Below, one piece after another: positions 16,780 to 25,215 of a stretch of DNA of 64,000 bases; position 1 is the first letter of the stretch, and each line of letters begins with the position of its first letter. Under the pieces are notes generated by a model, which ran no database searches, was not told where the DNA came from, and saw nothing but the letters and a program-made list of their open reading frames with translations. The stretch is from contig NZ_FOKP01000024.1 in NCBI RefSeq assembly GCF_900112185.1, positions 1 to 64,000 on the forward strand. Direction: 5' to 3'. The stretch comes from Allobosea sp. CRIB-10. GTDB lineage: Bacteria > Pseudomonadota > Alphaproteobacteria > Rhizobiales > Beijerinckiaceae. The translations under genes were made by a program, and so were the position numbers.

Positions 16780-17877
16780 TCACGCCACGCCGATGAGATG
16801 GATGAGGCCGAGCGAGATGGCGGCGAGCGCCAGCAGCGAGAGGACGACCGCGCCTGTGACCCGAGGACCGGCCTGGGCCACCGAGCGGATGTCGACGCCG
16901 AGGCCCAGCGCCGCCATCGAGACGATCGTGAGTAGGTTCGCAACCATTGCCAAAGGCGTCAGCAGCACGGTCGGGATGAGGCCTGCCGAGCGGAACGCTG
17001 CCATCACCAGGAAGCCGACGATGAACCACGGCACGAGATGGTGGACGGCGATCCGCTTGGGCGGCGGGCGATCGCCGGCGGTCACATGCGGAGCAGGTTC
17101 GTCGGTCTCTTCGCGCAGGCGTCCGGACAGCATCGACAGGATCAGCACGACCGGGCCGAGCATCAGCACGCGCACGAGCTTGACCAGCGTGCCGACCTGG
17201 ATCGCCGCAGCCCCAGCGGGAGCCGTCGCCGCGATCACCTGCGGGACGGCATAGACCGTCAGTCCAGAAAGCACACCGAACTGATGGATGCTGAGGCCCA
17301 GCGCCGGGATCAGGAGAGGCAAGCAAAGGACGACGATGACGCCTAGCACCGCCGTGAAGGCGATCGAGGCCGCGACATCGTCGCCATCGGCGCCGATGAC
17401 GGGTGCCACCGCCGCAATGGCCGAGTTGCCGCAGATCGAGTTTCCGCAGGCGACGAGGATGGCCATCCGCTGTGGCAGACCGAGCAGGCGGCCGATGGCG
17501 TAGCTCAGCCCGATCGCGACGAAGACGACGGCTGCGATGCCCACGAGGAGGGCCGCGCCGGCCGCGGCGATCGTCGCAGCGCTCAGCGAGGCGCCGAGCA
17601 ACACCACCGCGATCTCCAGCAGGGACTTGGCCGAGAACGAAATGCCGGGCCGCCAACGACTGTCAGGCGTCCACAGAGACCGGATCACCGTTCCGAGCAG
17701 GATCGCCATGACGAGTGCTTCTAGCCATGCCCGGCCGAAATACCCGGCCTCGACATGTTCGATCCCCAGCGCGAGCGCCGAGACGCCGGCGCAGAGCAGA
17801 ACTCCAGGCCAGATGCGCGGGGCACCGCCCGTCGAAGAGGAATTCAAAGGTGTTCTCGTCGGGCTCTGCAGGGTCAT
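16780..17877 (-). CDS. YeiH/UPF0324-family putative sulfate exporter
   Basis: A 365-residue integral membrane protein with about ten hydrophobic segments. It carries family signatures CGNSICGNSAIAAVAPVIGA and AVLGVIVVLCLPL. The start is taken as ATG 17877; a TTG at 17934 is in frame. YeiH members are annotated as sulfate or sulfonate-related exporters and are often controlled by a divergent LysR regulator, as here. A 19-bp perfect palindrome sits about 80 bp upstream of the start. The substrate is not established for the family. Confidence 0.85.
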   Translation of the reverse strand: MTLQSPTRTPLNSSSTGGAPRIWPGVLLCAGVSALALGIEHVEAGYFGRAWLEALVMAILLGTVIRSLWTPDSRWRPGISFSAKSLLEIAVVLLGASLSAATIAAAGAALLVGIAAVVFVAIGLSYAIGRLLGLPQRMAILVACGNSICGNSAIAAVAPVIGADGDDVAASIAFTAVLGVIVVLCLPLLIPALGLSIHQFGVLSGLTVYAVPQVIAATAPAGAAAIQVGTLVKLVRVLMLGPVVLILSMLSGRLREETDEPAPHVTAGDRPPPKRIAVHHLVPWFIVGFLVMAAFRSAGLIPTVLLTPLAMVANLLTIVSMAALGLGVDIRSVAQAGPRVTGAVVLSLLALAAISLGLIHLIGVA

Positions 17878-17953
17878 CGCGGCATCCGTTCGTTCGATGC
17901 GTGACGTGTCGCTCACCGCGATCAAGTTATCCAACAGGTTGTTTATCTTGTTT

Positions 17954-17972
17954 CAATCGATAATATCGATTG
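17954..17972. promoter_or_regulatory. Perfect palindrome, candidate LysR operator
   Basis: CAATCGAT-AAT-ATCGATTG is a perfect 8+3+8 dyad lying between the exporter start and the small gene upstream. Its T-N11-A-like geometry and its location between the exporter and the LysR gene make it the likely binding site for the regulator at 18255-19166. Confidence 0.6.
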
Positions 17973-17988
17973 ATGACGCGGACTGAGC

Positions 17989-18180
17989 TCAGCCCTTGGC
18001 TGCGAACCAGACGAAGATGGCGCCGACGATGATGATCGAGCCGAAGACCGTGCCCACGAGGACATACAGAATGCGTTTTCCCTGCGGCCCCTGCCGAGAG
18101 CTGTCGGTCGTGATGCGCGCAGGATGAGCGTCGGAATGGTGCGGCGGCGGCTGATTGTGATCGGGTTCGATGCTCGTCAT
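17989..18180 (-). CDS. Small single-pass membrane protein
   Basis: A 63-residue protein with a His/Pro-rich cytoplasmic N-terminus (HNQPPPHHSDAHPA) and one C-terminal membrane helix (ILYVLVGTVFGSIIIVGAIF). It lies head-to-head with the LysR gene, upstream of the exporter on the same strand. The composition and clean TM segment support a real gene. The function is unknown, and it could be an accessory of the exporter. Confidence 0.5.
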   Translation of the reverse strand: MTSIEPDHNQPPPHHSDAHPARITTDSSRQGPQGKRILYVLVGTVFGSIIIVGAIFVWFAAKG

Positions 18181-18254
18181 GAGGTATGCTCGCTGTCGGG
18201 AGGGATTATGAGGAAACGCACAGGCGCTGCGATTTATTCCGGCAAGGCGTTCCG

Positions 18255-19166
18255 ATGACCCTCGAACAACTGCGCATCTTCGTCGCCGTGGCAGAGCGCG
18301 AGCACGTCACGCGCGCCGCTTCCGATCTCAACCTGACTCAATCGGCGACCAGCGCGGCGATCGCGGCGCTCGAACATCGCCACGACGTCAAACTGTTCGA
18401 TCGCGTCGGGAGGCGGATCGCGTTGACCGACGCCGGGCGCATGTTTCTTCTGGAGGCTCGGGCGATCCTCGCCCGTGCTGCCGCTGGCGAGCAAATCCTG
18501 TCCGATCTTGCCGGGCTGAAACGCGGCCGGCTCTCCTTCGCTGCAAGCCAGACGGTCGGAAACTACTGGCTGCCGCCAAAGCTCGCCGCGTTTCGCAAAC
18601 GCCACCCCGGCATCGAGACGCCGCTTGTCATTGGCAACACCGAGACTGTCGCCGCCGCCATTCATGACGGCCTAGCCGATATCGGGATCGTCGAGGGCGA
18701 GGTCGACGATCCTCATCTAACGCATGAGGTTGTCGCAGCCGACGCGATGAGCATCGTCGTCGCGCCCGAGCACCCCTGGTCCGCACGGGATGCGGTCACT
18801 CCGGACGAGTTCGGCGAGACATCCTGGGTCCTGCGCGAACCGGGCTCGGGTACGCGGCAGCTTCTGGAGACGGTGCTGCGACAGGCGGGACGCACGCTCG
18901 CAGGCCTCGACATCGCGCTCGAACTGCCCGCCAACGAAGCTGTACGCGCCGCGGTCGAGGCCGGCGCCGGCGCCAGTCTGATGTCGCGGCTCGTCGTCGC
19001 CACCGCGCTGCGATCCGGTATCTTGGTCGAAATCCCGGCCGAGATACCGCCGCGCCGCTTCCTGATGCTTCACCACAAGGAATGCTATGTCGGACGGGCA
19101 GCGCAGGCCTTTCGCGCGCTGCTGAACGAGAAGACATTAGCAAAGCGTGAGCAGCCGGAATTATGA
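18255..19166 (+). CDS. LysR-family transcriptional regulator (CysB/CbbR/YeiE-like)
   Basis: A 303-residue regulator starting at ATG 18255 (MTLEQLRIFVAVAE). The winged HTH is at residues 1-60 (RAASDLNLTQSATSAAI). An effector domain contains RGRLSFAASQTVGNYWLP and GLADIGIVEGEVD, typical of the YeiE/CbbR branch. Its position opposite the YeiH-type exporter is a conserved arrangement. The effector is unknown. It overlaps the next gene by 4 bp. Confidence 0.9.
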   Translation: MTLEQLRIFVAVAEREHVTRAASDLNLTQSATSAAIAALEHRHDVKLFDRVGRRIALTDAGRMFLLEARAILARAAAGEQILSDLAGLKRGRLSFAASQTVGNYWLPPKLAAFRKRHPGIETPLVIGNTETVAAAIHDGLADIGIVEGEVDDPHLTHEVVAADAMSIVVAPEHPWSARDAVTPDEFGETSWVLREPGSGTRQLLETVLRQAGRTLAGLDIALELPANEAVRAAVEAGAGASLMSRLVVATALRSGILVEIPAEIPPRRFLMLHHKECYVGRAAQAFRALLNEKTLAKREQPEL

Positions 19167-19744
19167 GTGAGGACTGGCTCGGCGATCCAACGCACATCGC
19201 GCCGCTGAACCGCTATGCCGCCGCATTGCGGGAGCGGCGTGGCGACGTGCCTCGCTTTGATCCCCTGGACGGCGGCATCGACGCGCACTTGCTCGTCTTC
19301 CTGGAGACGCCCGGACCGGCTTCGGCGTCGACCGGAACGACGTCGCGTGACAACCCGACCGGAACGGCGCGCAATCTGACCCGCTTTCTCGACAAGCTTC
19401 AGGTCTCGAGACGGGAAACAGTCATCTGGAACGCGGTGCCGTGGCGGCTGCCACGCCGCAACGGGAAACTCGGGCGACCGACGCGAAAGGATATCGAATC
19501 GGCGGCACAGGACTTACCGGCGCTGCTCGCGCTCCTGCCGCGACTGCAGGTCGTGGTTCTCGCCGGCCGCGTTGCGGAGAGCCTTCGGACGGCCTTGGCT
19601 GCGGCAAGGCCGAAACTCACCATGATCGCGATCCCGCACCCGAGCCCAACGCATCTCGCCGCATCGGCAGCCGCCAGGGAGCGTCTGTTCGGCGAGGCAT
19701 TGCGCCGGGAGATCGCGGTCGCAATGGCGATCGATCCAAGCTAG
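19163..19744 (+). CDS. Uracil-DNA glycosylase superfamily protein
   Basis: A 193-residue protein with UDG-fold signatures. LVFLETPGPAS resembles motif 1 of family 4/5-type glycosylases, and IPHPSPTHLA is the C-terminal leucine-loop-type motif. A RNLTRFL segment lies between. The FeS-cluster cysteines of family 4 enzymes are not seen, so it may be one of the variants without a cluster. It overlaps the lysR stop by 4 bp. The exact base specificity is not deducible. Confidence 0.75.
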   Translation: MSEDWLGDPTHIAPLNRYAAALRERRGDVPRFDPLDGGIDAHLLVFLETPGPASASTGTTSRDNPTGTARNLTRFLDKLQVSRRETVIWNAVPWRLPRRNGKLGRPTRKDIESAAQDLPALLALLPRLQVVVLAGRVAESLRTALAAARPKLTMIAIPHPSPTHLAASAAARERLFGEALRREIAVAMAIDPS

Positions 19745-19774
19745 TTTTGCGGCGTTCAAAGAAGGAACGGCGCT

Positions 19775-20296
19775 CTGCGAGACGCGGTCGAAACAGCTCT
19801 GAGGCAGAACTGGCAGGGGCTGTTCGGCTATGCCATGCGTCTCAGCGGCGACCGCGACGGCGCCGCCGACCTTCTGCAATCCTGCGCGATGAAGGCCTTG
19901 GCAAGCGACACAGTCCCTGATGCGGCAGGTATCCGATCCTGGCTTTTCGCGATCCTGCGGAACGGCTTCTTCGACGATCGACGCAGGGCTTCGGTCCGTG
20001 CGGACCATAGTGACGTCGAAACCGGGCTGGATACACCTTGGCGGCACGACGATCGGCTGATCGCGGAGATTACCGTCAAGCAGGGACTCGACAGACTTGA
20101 CGCGACACACCGCGACATTATCGAACTGGTCGATCTCGCCGGCTTTCGCTATGCGGAAGCAGCCGAGATCCTCGGCGTCCCGGTCGGGACCGTCATGAGC
20201 CGGTTGAGCCGTGCGCGGCTGGCGCTCCTTGACGAGATCGGTGGACGGAACGTGACGACGTTGCCGACAGGGCGAGCGCGTGTCGAGCGACGATAA
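19775..20296 (+). CDS. ECF-type sigma-70 family sigma factor
   Basis: A 173-residue sigma factor. Region 2 begins with LRDAVETALRQNWQGLFGYAM and contains GAADLLQSCAMKAL. Region 4 is ITVKQGLDRLDATHRDIIELVDLAGFRYAEAAEIL (about residues 105-140) followed by VPVGTVMSRLSRAR. The only ATG (19835) would cut off the first helix of region 2. The frame reaches back to a CTG at 19775 with AAGGA eight bases upstream, so I chose that non-standard start. It overlaps the anti-sigma gene by 17 bp. Confidence 0.82.
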   Translation: MRDAVETALRQNWQGLFGYAMRLSGDRDGAADLLQSCAMKALASDTVPDAAGIRSWLFAILRNGFFDDRRRASVRADHSDVETGLDTPWRHDDRLIAEITVKQGLDRLDATHRDIIELVDLAGFRYAEAAEILGVPVGTVMSRLSRARLALLDEIGGRNVTTLPTGRARVERR

Positions 20297-21086
20297 CGTA
20301 ATGACGGAAGAGCAGGCCATGTCCTGGGAACAGCTCAACGCCTATGTCGATGGGGAACTGGCGCCGGCGGATGCCGCGGCGGTCGCCTCTGCCGTGGCGG
20401 GCGATCCCGCTTTGGCGGCAAGGATTGCCACGCTGGCGAAGCTGAGGGCAGCTGTGACCGGGCTGCCGCGGGAAACGGCACCGCCCTTTGTGACATCGTT
20501 TCGCCGACGAAGCGTCACTGCAGCGGCGCGCCGGCTGGCGGCTCTCGCCGCAGCAGTGATGGTCGTCGCCGGCCTGGGCTCCGCCGTCTGGTTCGCGTCG
20601 GGGTCGAGCCCTGCGGACTTGAGCGCCGCCCTGGCGGCCAATCGGCCATGGCTGGCGGGCCGCGAAGCCCCGGCCACCGCTGCCGTTTCCGTCGAACTCT
20701 CCGGCGCGAGATCGAGCGCCCTCCCAGACCTGTCGGCCGCCTCGCTGCGTCTGGTTCGCCTCGACATGTTGCCCGATACCGCCAAGAGCGGCGAAGTCTT
20801 TGCGGGCTATGAGGGGCCGAATGGCTGCCGGGTCGGGCTATGGTTATCGCGACAGGCACCGACGAATGCCGTGGAGCCCGTCCGATCGGAGAAGAACGGC
20901 ATCTCGATCCGCGCTTGGCGCAGCGGCGATCTGGGCTACGCCATGGTCGGCGTCGGCCTCGACGAGGCACGTCTCGATCTGATCGCCGCACTGGCCGCGA
21001 AGTCGCTCAGGAACGACGGTCCTGCCTCGCAGCAAGTCGCGGCGCTGAACGAGAGCAGAGCCAAGGGTCGGCCTTGCGCGGCCTGA
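20280..21086 (+). CDS. Membrane anti-sigma factor
   Basis: A 268-residue protein with a cytoplasmic N-terminal domain (WEQLNAYVDGELAPADAAAV), a run of basic residues, one membrane helix near residues 85-107 (LAALAAAVMVVAGLGSAVW), and an extracytoplasmic C-terminal domain. The HxxxCxxC zinc motif of ZAS proteins is absent. It starts at GTG 20280 or ATG 20301, overlapping the sigma gene. It should hold the ECF factor inactive until a periplasmic signal appears, most plausibly sulfite-related given the genes that follow. Confidence 0.85.
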   Translation: MSSDDNVMTEEQAMSWEQLNAYVDGELAPADAAAVASAVAGDPALAARIATLAKLRAAVTGLPRETAPPFVTSFRRRSVTAAARRLAALAAAVMVVAGLGSAVWFASGSSPADLSAALAANRPWLAGREAPATAAVSVELSGARSSALPDLSAASLRLVRLDMLPDTAKSGEVFAGYEGPNGCRVGLWLSRQAPTNAVEPVRSEKNGISIRAWRSGDLGYAMVGVGLDEARLDLIAALAAKSLRNDGPASQQVAALNESRAKGRPCAA

Positions 21087-21111
21087 GCTCTTACGACTTT
21101 CGTTGGAGAAT

Positions 21112-21137
21112 GGAATAATTCGACGTGGTCGTGCGTC
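21112..21137 (+). promoter_or_regulatory. Candidate ECF promoter for the sorAB operon
   Basis: GGAAT (21112-21116), 17 bp, CGTC (21134-21137), a typical ECF -35/-10 layout. Transcription would start just upstream of ATG 21174. The minus-strand promoter at 25190-25215 has the same -35 and spacing with CGTT as -10. Confidence 0.6.
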
Positions 21138-21173
21138 TTGACTGCCGAGGAATATGTCCTCGGGAGAAACGCC

Positions 21174-22496
21174 ATGCTCGAAGAAGCAGTCACGCGGGAT
21201 GCCGCGTCCAACGACCACTCAAATTCCCACATCGTCGAAACACCTCCGACCTCCCGCCGCGGCATTCTGCTCGGCGGCAGCCTAGCCGCGATCGGCGTCG
21301 CGGCCGGCCTCGGCGCGCCCCTCGGTTCACGTTTGCATGGCGGGATCTCATCCGCCTCGGCGCAAGGTGCCCCAGCGGCCGCGAAGGGCTCGCAGCCGTT
21401 CGACTATCCGGGTAAGGACAAGGGCCTGACCCTGCTCGGCGACCGGCCGCTCGTGGCCGAGACTCCCGAAAGCCTGCTCGACGACGACACCACGCCGATC
21501 TCGAAATTCTTCATCCGCAACAACGGCCAGCTTCCCGAGGAGACGAAGGACGCCGATGCCTGGTCGCTGAAGATCGAGGGCGAGGTCGACAAGCCGCTGA
21601 CGCTGACGCTGGGCGAGCTGAAGAAGCGCTTCACCGCCCACAACTTCCGCATGGTGCTGGAATGCGGCGGCAACGGCCGCTCTTTCTACCAGCCGGCAGC
21701 GCGCGGCAACCAGTGGACGAACGGCGGCGCCGGCTGCGCCGAATGGACCGGCGTGCGCCTCGCCGATGTGCTGAAAGCCGCAGGCCTGAAGGACAGCGCC
21801 AAGTTCACCGGGCATTTCGGCGCCGACCCGCATCTGTCCGGCGACACCACGAAGGACGCGATCTCGCGCGGCATGTCGATCGAGAAAGCGCTGGAGCCGC
21901 ATTCGCTGATCGTCTGGGCGATGAACGGCGAACCGCTCCCGCATATCCATGGCGGACCCTTGCGCCTCGTCGTGCCGGGCTGGCCGGCCTCGCTCTCCTC
22001 GAAATGGCTGAATCGCATCCTCATTCGCTCGACGCCGCATGATGGCCAGGGCATGGGCGGCACCTCCTATCGCGTGCCGACAGTACCGCTCGTTCCCGGC
22101 TCGAACGCCGACGGCAAGACCAACTTCACCGACCTGACCTCGATGCCGGTCCGCGCCATCATCACGGCTCCGGCGAACGGCACGCGCCTGCCGGCAGCCG
22201 CCCGCGATGTCTCGCTGCGCGGCGCGGCCTGGGCCGGCGATCACGAGGTCGCCAAGGTCGAGGTCTCGTCCGACGGCGGGCAGCGCTGGCATGCGATGAC
22301 GCTGGCCAAGCCGAAGAACCGCTACGACTGGGTGCGCTGGACCGGCTCGCTCAAGCTGCCGAGCGAGGGCTATTTCGAGCTCTGGGTGAAGGCGACGGAT
22401 TCTCGCGGCGTAGCTCAACCCCATGTCGCCACGAACTGGAACCCGCAGGGCTACGGCTCTAACCCGATGCATCGCATCGCCGTGCTGGTGGGCTGA
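21174..22496 (+). CDS. sorA: Sulfite dehydrogenase molybdenum subunit (SorA-like)
   Basis: A 440-residue periplasmic molybdoenzyme. The Tat signal is TSRRGILLGGSLAAIG. The sulfite oxidase fold follows, with the Mo-ligating Cys164 in VLECGGNGRSF, then GGAGCAEWTGV, HGGPLRLVVPGWP and the dimerisation domain at the C-terminus. Start ATG 21174 has GGGAGA six bases upstream; an upstream TTG (21138) would overlap the promoter. SorA oxidises sulfite to sulfate and passes electrons to the cytochrome subunit encoded next. The operon follows an ECF sigma/anti-sigma pair. Confidence 0.9.
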   Translation: MLEEAVTRDAASNDHSNSHIVETPPTSRRGILLGGSLAAIGVAAGLGAPLGSRLHGGISSASAQGAPAAAKGSQPFDYPGKDKGLTLLGDRPLVAETPESLLDDDTTPISKFFIRNNGQLPEETKDADAWSLKIEGEVDKPLTLTLGELKKRFTAHNFRMVLECGGNGRSFYQPAARGNQWTNGGAGCAEWTGVRLADVLKAAGLKDSAKFTGHFGADPHLSGDTTKDAISRGMSIEKALEPHSLIVWAMNGEPLPHIHGGPLRLVVPGWPASLSSKWLNRILIRSTPHDGQGMGGTSYRVPTVPLVPGSNADGKTNFTDLTSMPVRAIITAPANGTRLPAAARDVSLRGAAWAGDHEVAKVEVSSDGGQRWHAMTLAKPKNRYDWVRWTGSLKLPSEGYFELWVKATDSRGVAQPHVATNWNPQGYGSNPMHRIAVLVG

Positions 22497-22498
22497 CG

Positions 22499-22852
22499 AT
22501 GGCAGCTTTCCAAGCACTGAAGGCGGTGGCGTTCGCCGCCGCACTTCTCACCGTCCCGGTCAGCGCCTTTGCGCAGGCCGAGGACACGCCGGAATCCATT
22601 CCGGATCTTCCCGGACGCGACGAGACCTTCGGCTACTGTGTCGGCTGCCATTCGATGAAGGTCGTCGGCCGCCAGGGCATGAACCGCGCCCGCTGGGACG
22701 AAACCCTGACCTGGATGACCGACAAACACGCCATGCCAGCGCCCGACGACGAGATGCGCAAGGTGCTGCTCGATTATCTCGAAAAGGCGTTTCCGCCCGA
22801 AGCGCCGAAGCAGGGCGGCGGATGGGTCAGCCCATTCGCGCCGCAGAAGTGA
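22499..22852 (+). CDS. sorB: SorB-like c-type cytochrome subunit
   Basis: A 117-residue exported monohaem cytochrome. The signal peptide ends at AFAQA, and the haem site is CVGCH with a following SMKVVGRQGM. A Met ligand is available near HAMPAP. It starts 2 bp after the sorA stop, so it is the natural electron-accepting subunit of the SorAB sulfite dehydrogenase. Its size fits SorB. Confidence 0.85.
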   Translation: MAAFQALKAVAFAAALLTVPVSAFAQAEDTPESIPDLPGRDETFGYCVGCHSMKVVGRQGMNRARWDETLTWMTDKHAMPAPDDEMRKVLLDYLEKAFPPEAPKQGGGWVSPFAPQK

Positions 22853-22862
22853 GGAAAGCCCT

Positions 22863-23255
22863 GTGATGATGAAGATGATGCTGGCTCTCGTTGCCCTCGG
22901 CCTTCTTGCGCAGGCTCCGGCCAGGGCGCAGGACGCCGCCGCCGGCGAGAAGACCTACGCCCAGTGCCGGGCATGCCACCAGATCGGCGAGACTGCGAAA
23001 AACACGGTCGGTCCGGTGATGAACGGTGTCATCGGGCGCAAGGCGGCGGAGCGCGAAGGCTACGGCTACAGCAACGCCATGAAGGCGTCCGGCCTGACCT
23101 GGGACGAGGCCACCTTCGCCGAATACATCAAGGACCCGAAGACGAAGGTGCCGGGCACCAAGATGATCTATGCCGGGCTGAAGGACGACAAGCGCATCGC
23201 CGACCTTGTCGCCTATCTCAAGCAGTTCGATGCTGACGGGAAGAAGGCGCCCTGA
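22863..23255 (+). CDS. Class I cytochrome c (c2-like), electron acceptor of SorAB
   Basis: A roughly 129-residue exported cytochrome with CRACHQ as the haem site, KVPGTKM providing the Met ligand, and IADLVAYLKQFDADGKK at the C-terminus. The start is GTG 22863 or ATG 22866. It is clearly homologous along its whole length to the cytochrome in the aio operon at 57962-58348. It probably carries electrons from SorAB to the terminal oxidase. Confidence 0.9.
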   Translation: MMMKMMLALVALGLLAQAPARAQDAAAGEKTYAQCRACHQIGETAKNTVGPVMNGVIGRKAAEREGYGYSNAMKASGLTWDEATFAEYIKDPKTKVPGTKMIYAGLKDDKRIADLVAYLKQFDADGKKAP

Positions 23256-23267
23256 GGCGCCTTCTTC
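23240..23267. terminator. 12-bp-arm hairpin at the convergent end of cytochrome c and YncE genes
   Basis: GAAGAAGGCGCC-CTGA-GGCGCCTTCTTC is a perfect 12-bp inverted repeat that includes the cytochrome stop codon. It stands 12 bp before the stop of the opposite gene. It is likely a two-way terminator, although the T-tract is weak. Confidence 0.65.
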
Positions 23268-23278
23268 GATAAAAGGTC

Positions 23279-24718
23279 CTATGGCATCTGCATCTGCATC
23301 TGCAGCGGCTGCCCCGGCGTATCGGCCGTGCCGGGCACGATGACGAGGTATTTGCGTATGTCGGGCGCTGCCTCCTGCACGACCTGCCGGATCGGGCCGA
23401 TCGCGTTGACGATCGCGGCGCCCGCCGGGTTGGTCATGAAGCTCGCGACGGGCTGCAGCGGACCCGCGCCCTTCGCGTCGTTCGCCAGCGCGAGCACATA
23501 GGGCTTCTTGGGTTCGAGGCCGGTCACGGCCGCCTGCAGCATCTGCACCAGGCCCTGGTTGAACAGCGTCACCTGCGTCGCAGCCTTGCCGTCCGCGCCA
23601 CCCAGCGACAGCTGGGCGGAGTTGGCCGCCGCAGCCAGCGGCTGAAGATTGGCCATGCCGTCGCCCTTCGTCACCGCGTTGGGAACATAGGCGACGCCCT
23701 GTGGCGCCTGTCCGAGCTGGATCGTTGCGATCACGCTGTTGCTGGCCGTGTCGATCACGGCCGCCGCATCGGCATTCTCCAGCCCGACATAGACACGCGT
23801 GCCGTCGCCGGACGGCCAGAGACCGTGCGGCAGGGCGCCGACCGGAATGCTGGCGACCTGCTCGAAGCCGTCGGTGCGGAAGACCTTGATCAGGTTCAGC
23901 CCGCCGACCGTGACATAGGCGAACTGCTCCTTGCCCTTGCGGACGATGTTGACATGGTTCGTGATCGGGCCGGTGTCGAGCACCTTGAGCGACTGGAAGG
24001 GCGGCTTGGCATTGAACACCATCGTCTTGCCCACGTCCTTCAGCGTCAGCCAGACCTGAGCGCCGTCAGGGGTAGCCGCGATATCGGGGCAGAACGGACT
24101 CTCCTGCTTCATGCTGCCGACGACCTTCTTGGTGGCCGTGTCGATGACCACTGTCTCGGGGCTGAAGCTGGAGCAGACATAGCCGTAGCGGCCATCGGGC
24201 GAGAAGATCGTCATGCCCGGGCCGTTGGGCACCTTGATCCGCGTCGTCGGCGCGAAGCTCGTGCCGTCGAGAACCTGGATGTAATCCTCGCCGCGCACTG
24301 CGACCCAGACCTCCTTGCCGTCGGGGCGAAAGAACGCCTCATGTGGTGAGCGCCCGACATAGGCCGTGTGTTTCACGGCGTTGGTCTGCGTATCGATGAA
24401 GCTCACGGAATTGGAGCCGATCGAGACCACCGCTAGCGTCTTGTGGTCGGGCGAGAAGCCCATGCCGTGAACCAGCACCTGGCCGCGATAGAGCGGGCTA
24501 AGGTTCGCCGGCGTCGGCTCTCCAAGTTTGATCACCCCGAGCAGCTTGTTCTGCGAGGGGTCGATCACCGAGACCGTGTTGGAGAACTGGTCGGAGGTAT
24601 AGAAGCGGTCGCTCTTGGTGATTGCAATATCGGGAGCCTCGGCGCGACCGGGCGCCTGGCCGGCGAAGGCTGGGAGAGCGGTCGAAAGCAGCAGCAGGGC
24701 TGCCAGGCGCGTGATCAT
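23279..24718 (-). CDS. Secreted YncE-like/YVTN beta-propeller protein
   Basis: A 479-residue exported protein with signal peptide MITRLAALLLLSTALPAFAG and repeated 40-residue blades (NTVSVIDPSQNKLLGVI; NSVSFIDTQTNAVKHT; ETVVIDTATKKVVGSM; AAVIDTASNSVIATI). Such propellers bind partners or small ligands in the periplasm, and some haem-d1-like relatives act in electron transfer. The C-terminus is extended and ends in a Met/Gln run (QMQMQMP). It overlaps the DUF305 gene by 4 bp and shares its promoter. Confidence 0.82.
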   Translation of the reverse strand: MITRLAALLLLSTALPAFAGQAPGRAEAPDIAITKSDRFYTSDQFSNTVSVIDPSQNKLLGVIKLGEPTPANLSPLYRGQVLVHGMGFSPDHKTLAVVSIGSNSVSFIDTQTNAVKHTAYVGRSPHEAFFRPDGKEVWVAVRGEDYIQVLDGTSFAPTTRIKVPNGPGMTIFSPDGRYGYVCSSFSPETVVIDTATKKVVGSMKQESPFCPDIAATPDGAQVWLTLKDVGKTMVFNAKPPFQSLKVLDTGPITNHVNIVRKGKEQFAYVTVGGLNLIKVFRTDGFEQVASIPVGALPHGLWPSGDGTRVYVGLENADAAAVIDTASNSVIATIQLGQAPQGVAYVPNAVTKGDGMANLQPLAAAANSAQLSLGGADGKAATQVTLFNQGLVQMLQAAVTGLEPKKPYVLALANDAKGAGPLQPVASFMTNPAGAAIVNAIGPIRQVVQEAAPDIRKYLVIVPGTADTPGQPLQMQMQMP

Positions 24719-25158
24719 GGTTTCATGTCCTTGTGGTCGTGATGGCCGTGCGCGGGCGCCGAGATGCCTGCGGCTTGGCCCCGAGCGGCAGGTTTCTCGT
24801 CGAGGATGCGCTGCATCACTGCGATCTCTTGGCGCTGCTCGACGATGATGCCCTGGGCGAGACGGCGTAGGCGCTCGTCGCGTCCGAAGCGCAGCTGGAT
24901 CTCGGCCATCTCGACCGCACCCTGGTGATGCGGGATCATCATCGCGGCGAAGTCGCGGTCTGGGTCGCCGGTCGGTTTTGCCGCCGCCATGCCCTCATGC
25001 ATGCGTGCCATCGATCGATCCATCGCCTCGCCGAAGGCTTTCATGTCGGTTACGGCGATGCCCGCGGCGTTGATCGTGGATGGTTTTGGAGTTTCGGTCG
25101 CGTGGGCCGCTGCGCCCATCGCGAGCAGGCCGAATACGGCCAGTTGAAGCGTTCGCAT
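24715..25158 (-). CDS. DUF305 exported metal-site protein
   Basis: A 147-residue secreted protein with the DUF305 signature AMMIPHHQGAVEMAEIQL. His and Met residues of this motif are suited to copper or silver binding. The His-rich tail HGHHDHKD adds to this. Signal peptide: MRTLQLAVFGLLAMGAAAHA. Start ATG 25158 has GGAGGAACG before it. It is first in an operon with the propeller protein. Its role here is unknown; DUF305 proteins often accompany metal resistance genes. Confidence 0.85.
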   Translation of the reverse strand: MRTLQLAVFGLLAMGAAAHATETPKPSTINAAGIAVTDMKAFGEAMDRSMARMHEGMAAAKPTGDPDRDFAAMMIPHHQGAVEMAEIQLRFGRDERLRRLAQGIIVEQRQEIAVMQRILDEKPAARGQAAGISAPAHGHHDHKDMKP

Positions 25159-25189
25159 CGTTCCTCCATTGCGACGTCATATGGAGGGA

Positions 25190-25215
25190 AACGCACGGGC
25201 GTCGTCGTTCATTCC
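25190..25215 (-). promoter_or_regulatory. Candidate ECF promoter for the DUF305-propeller operon
   Basis: Minus strand GGAAT (25215-25211), 17 bp, CGTT (25193-25190), 30 bp before the DUF305 ATG. It matches the GGAAT-N17-CGTC site before sorA, so both operons are plausible targets of the ECF factor encoded at 19775-20296. Confidence 0.6.
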
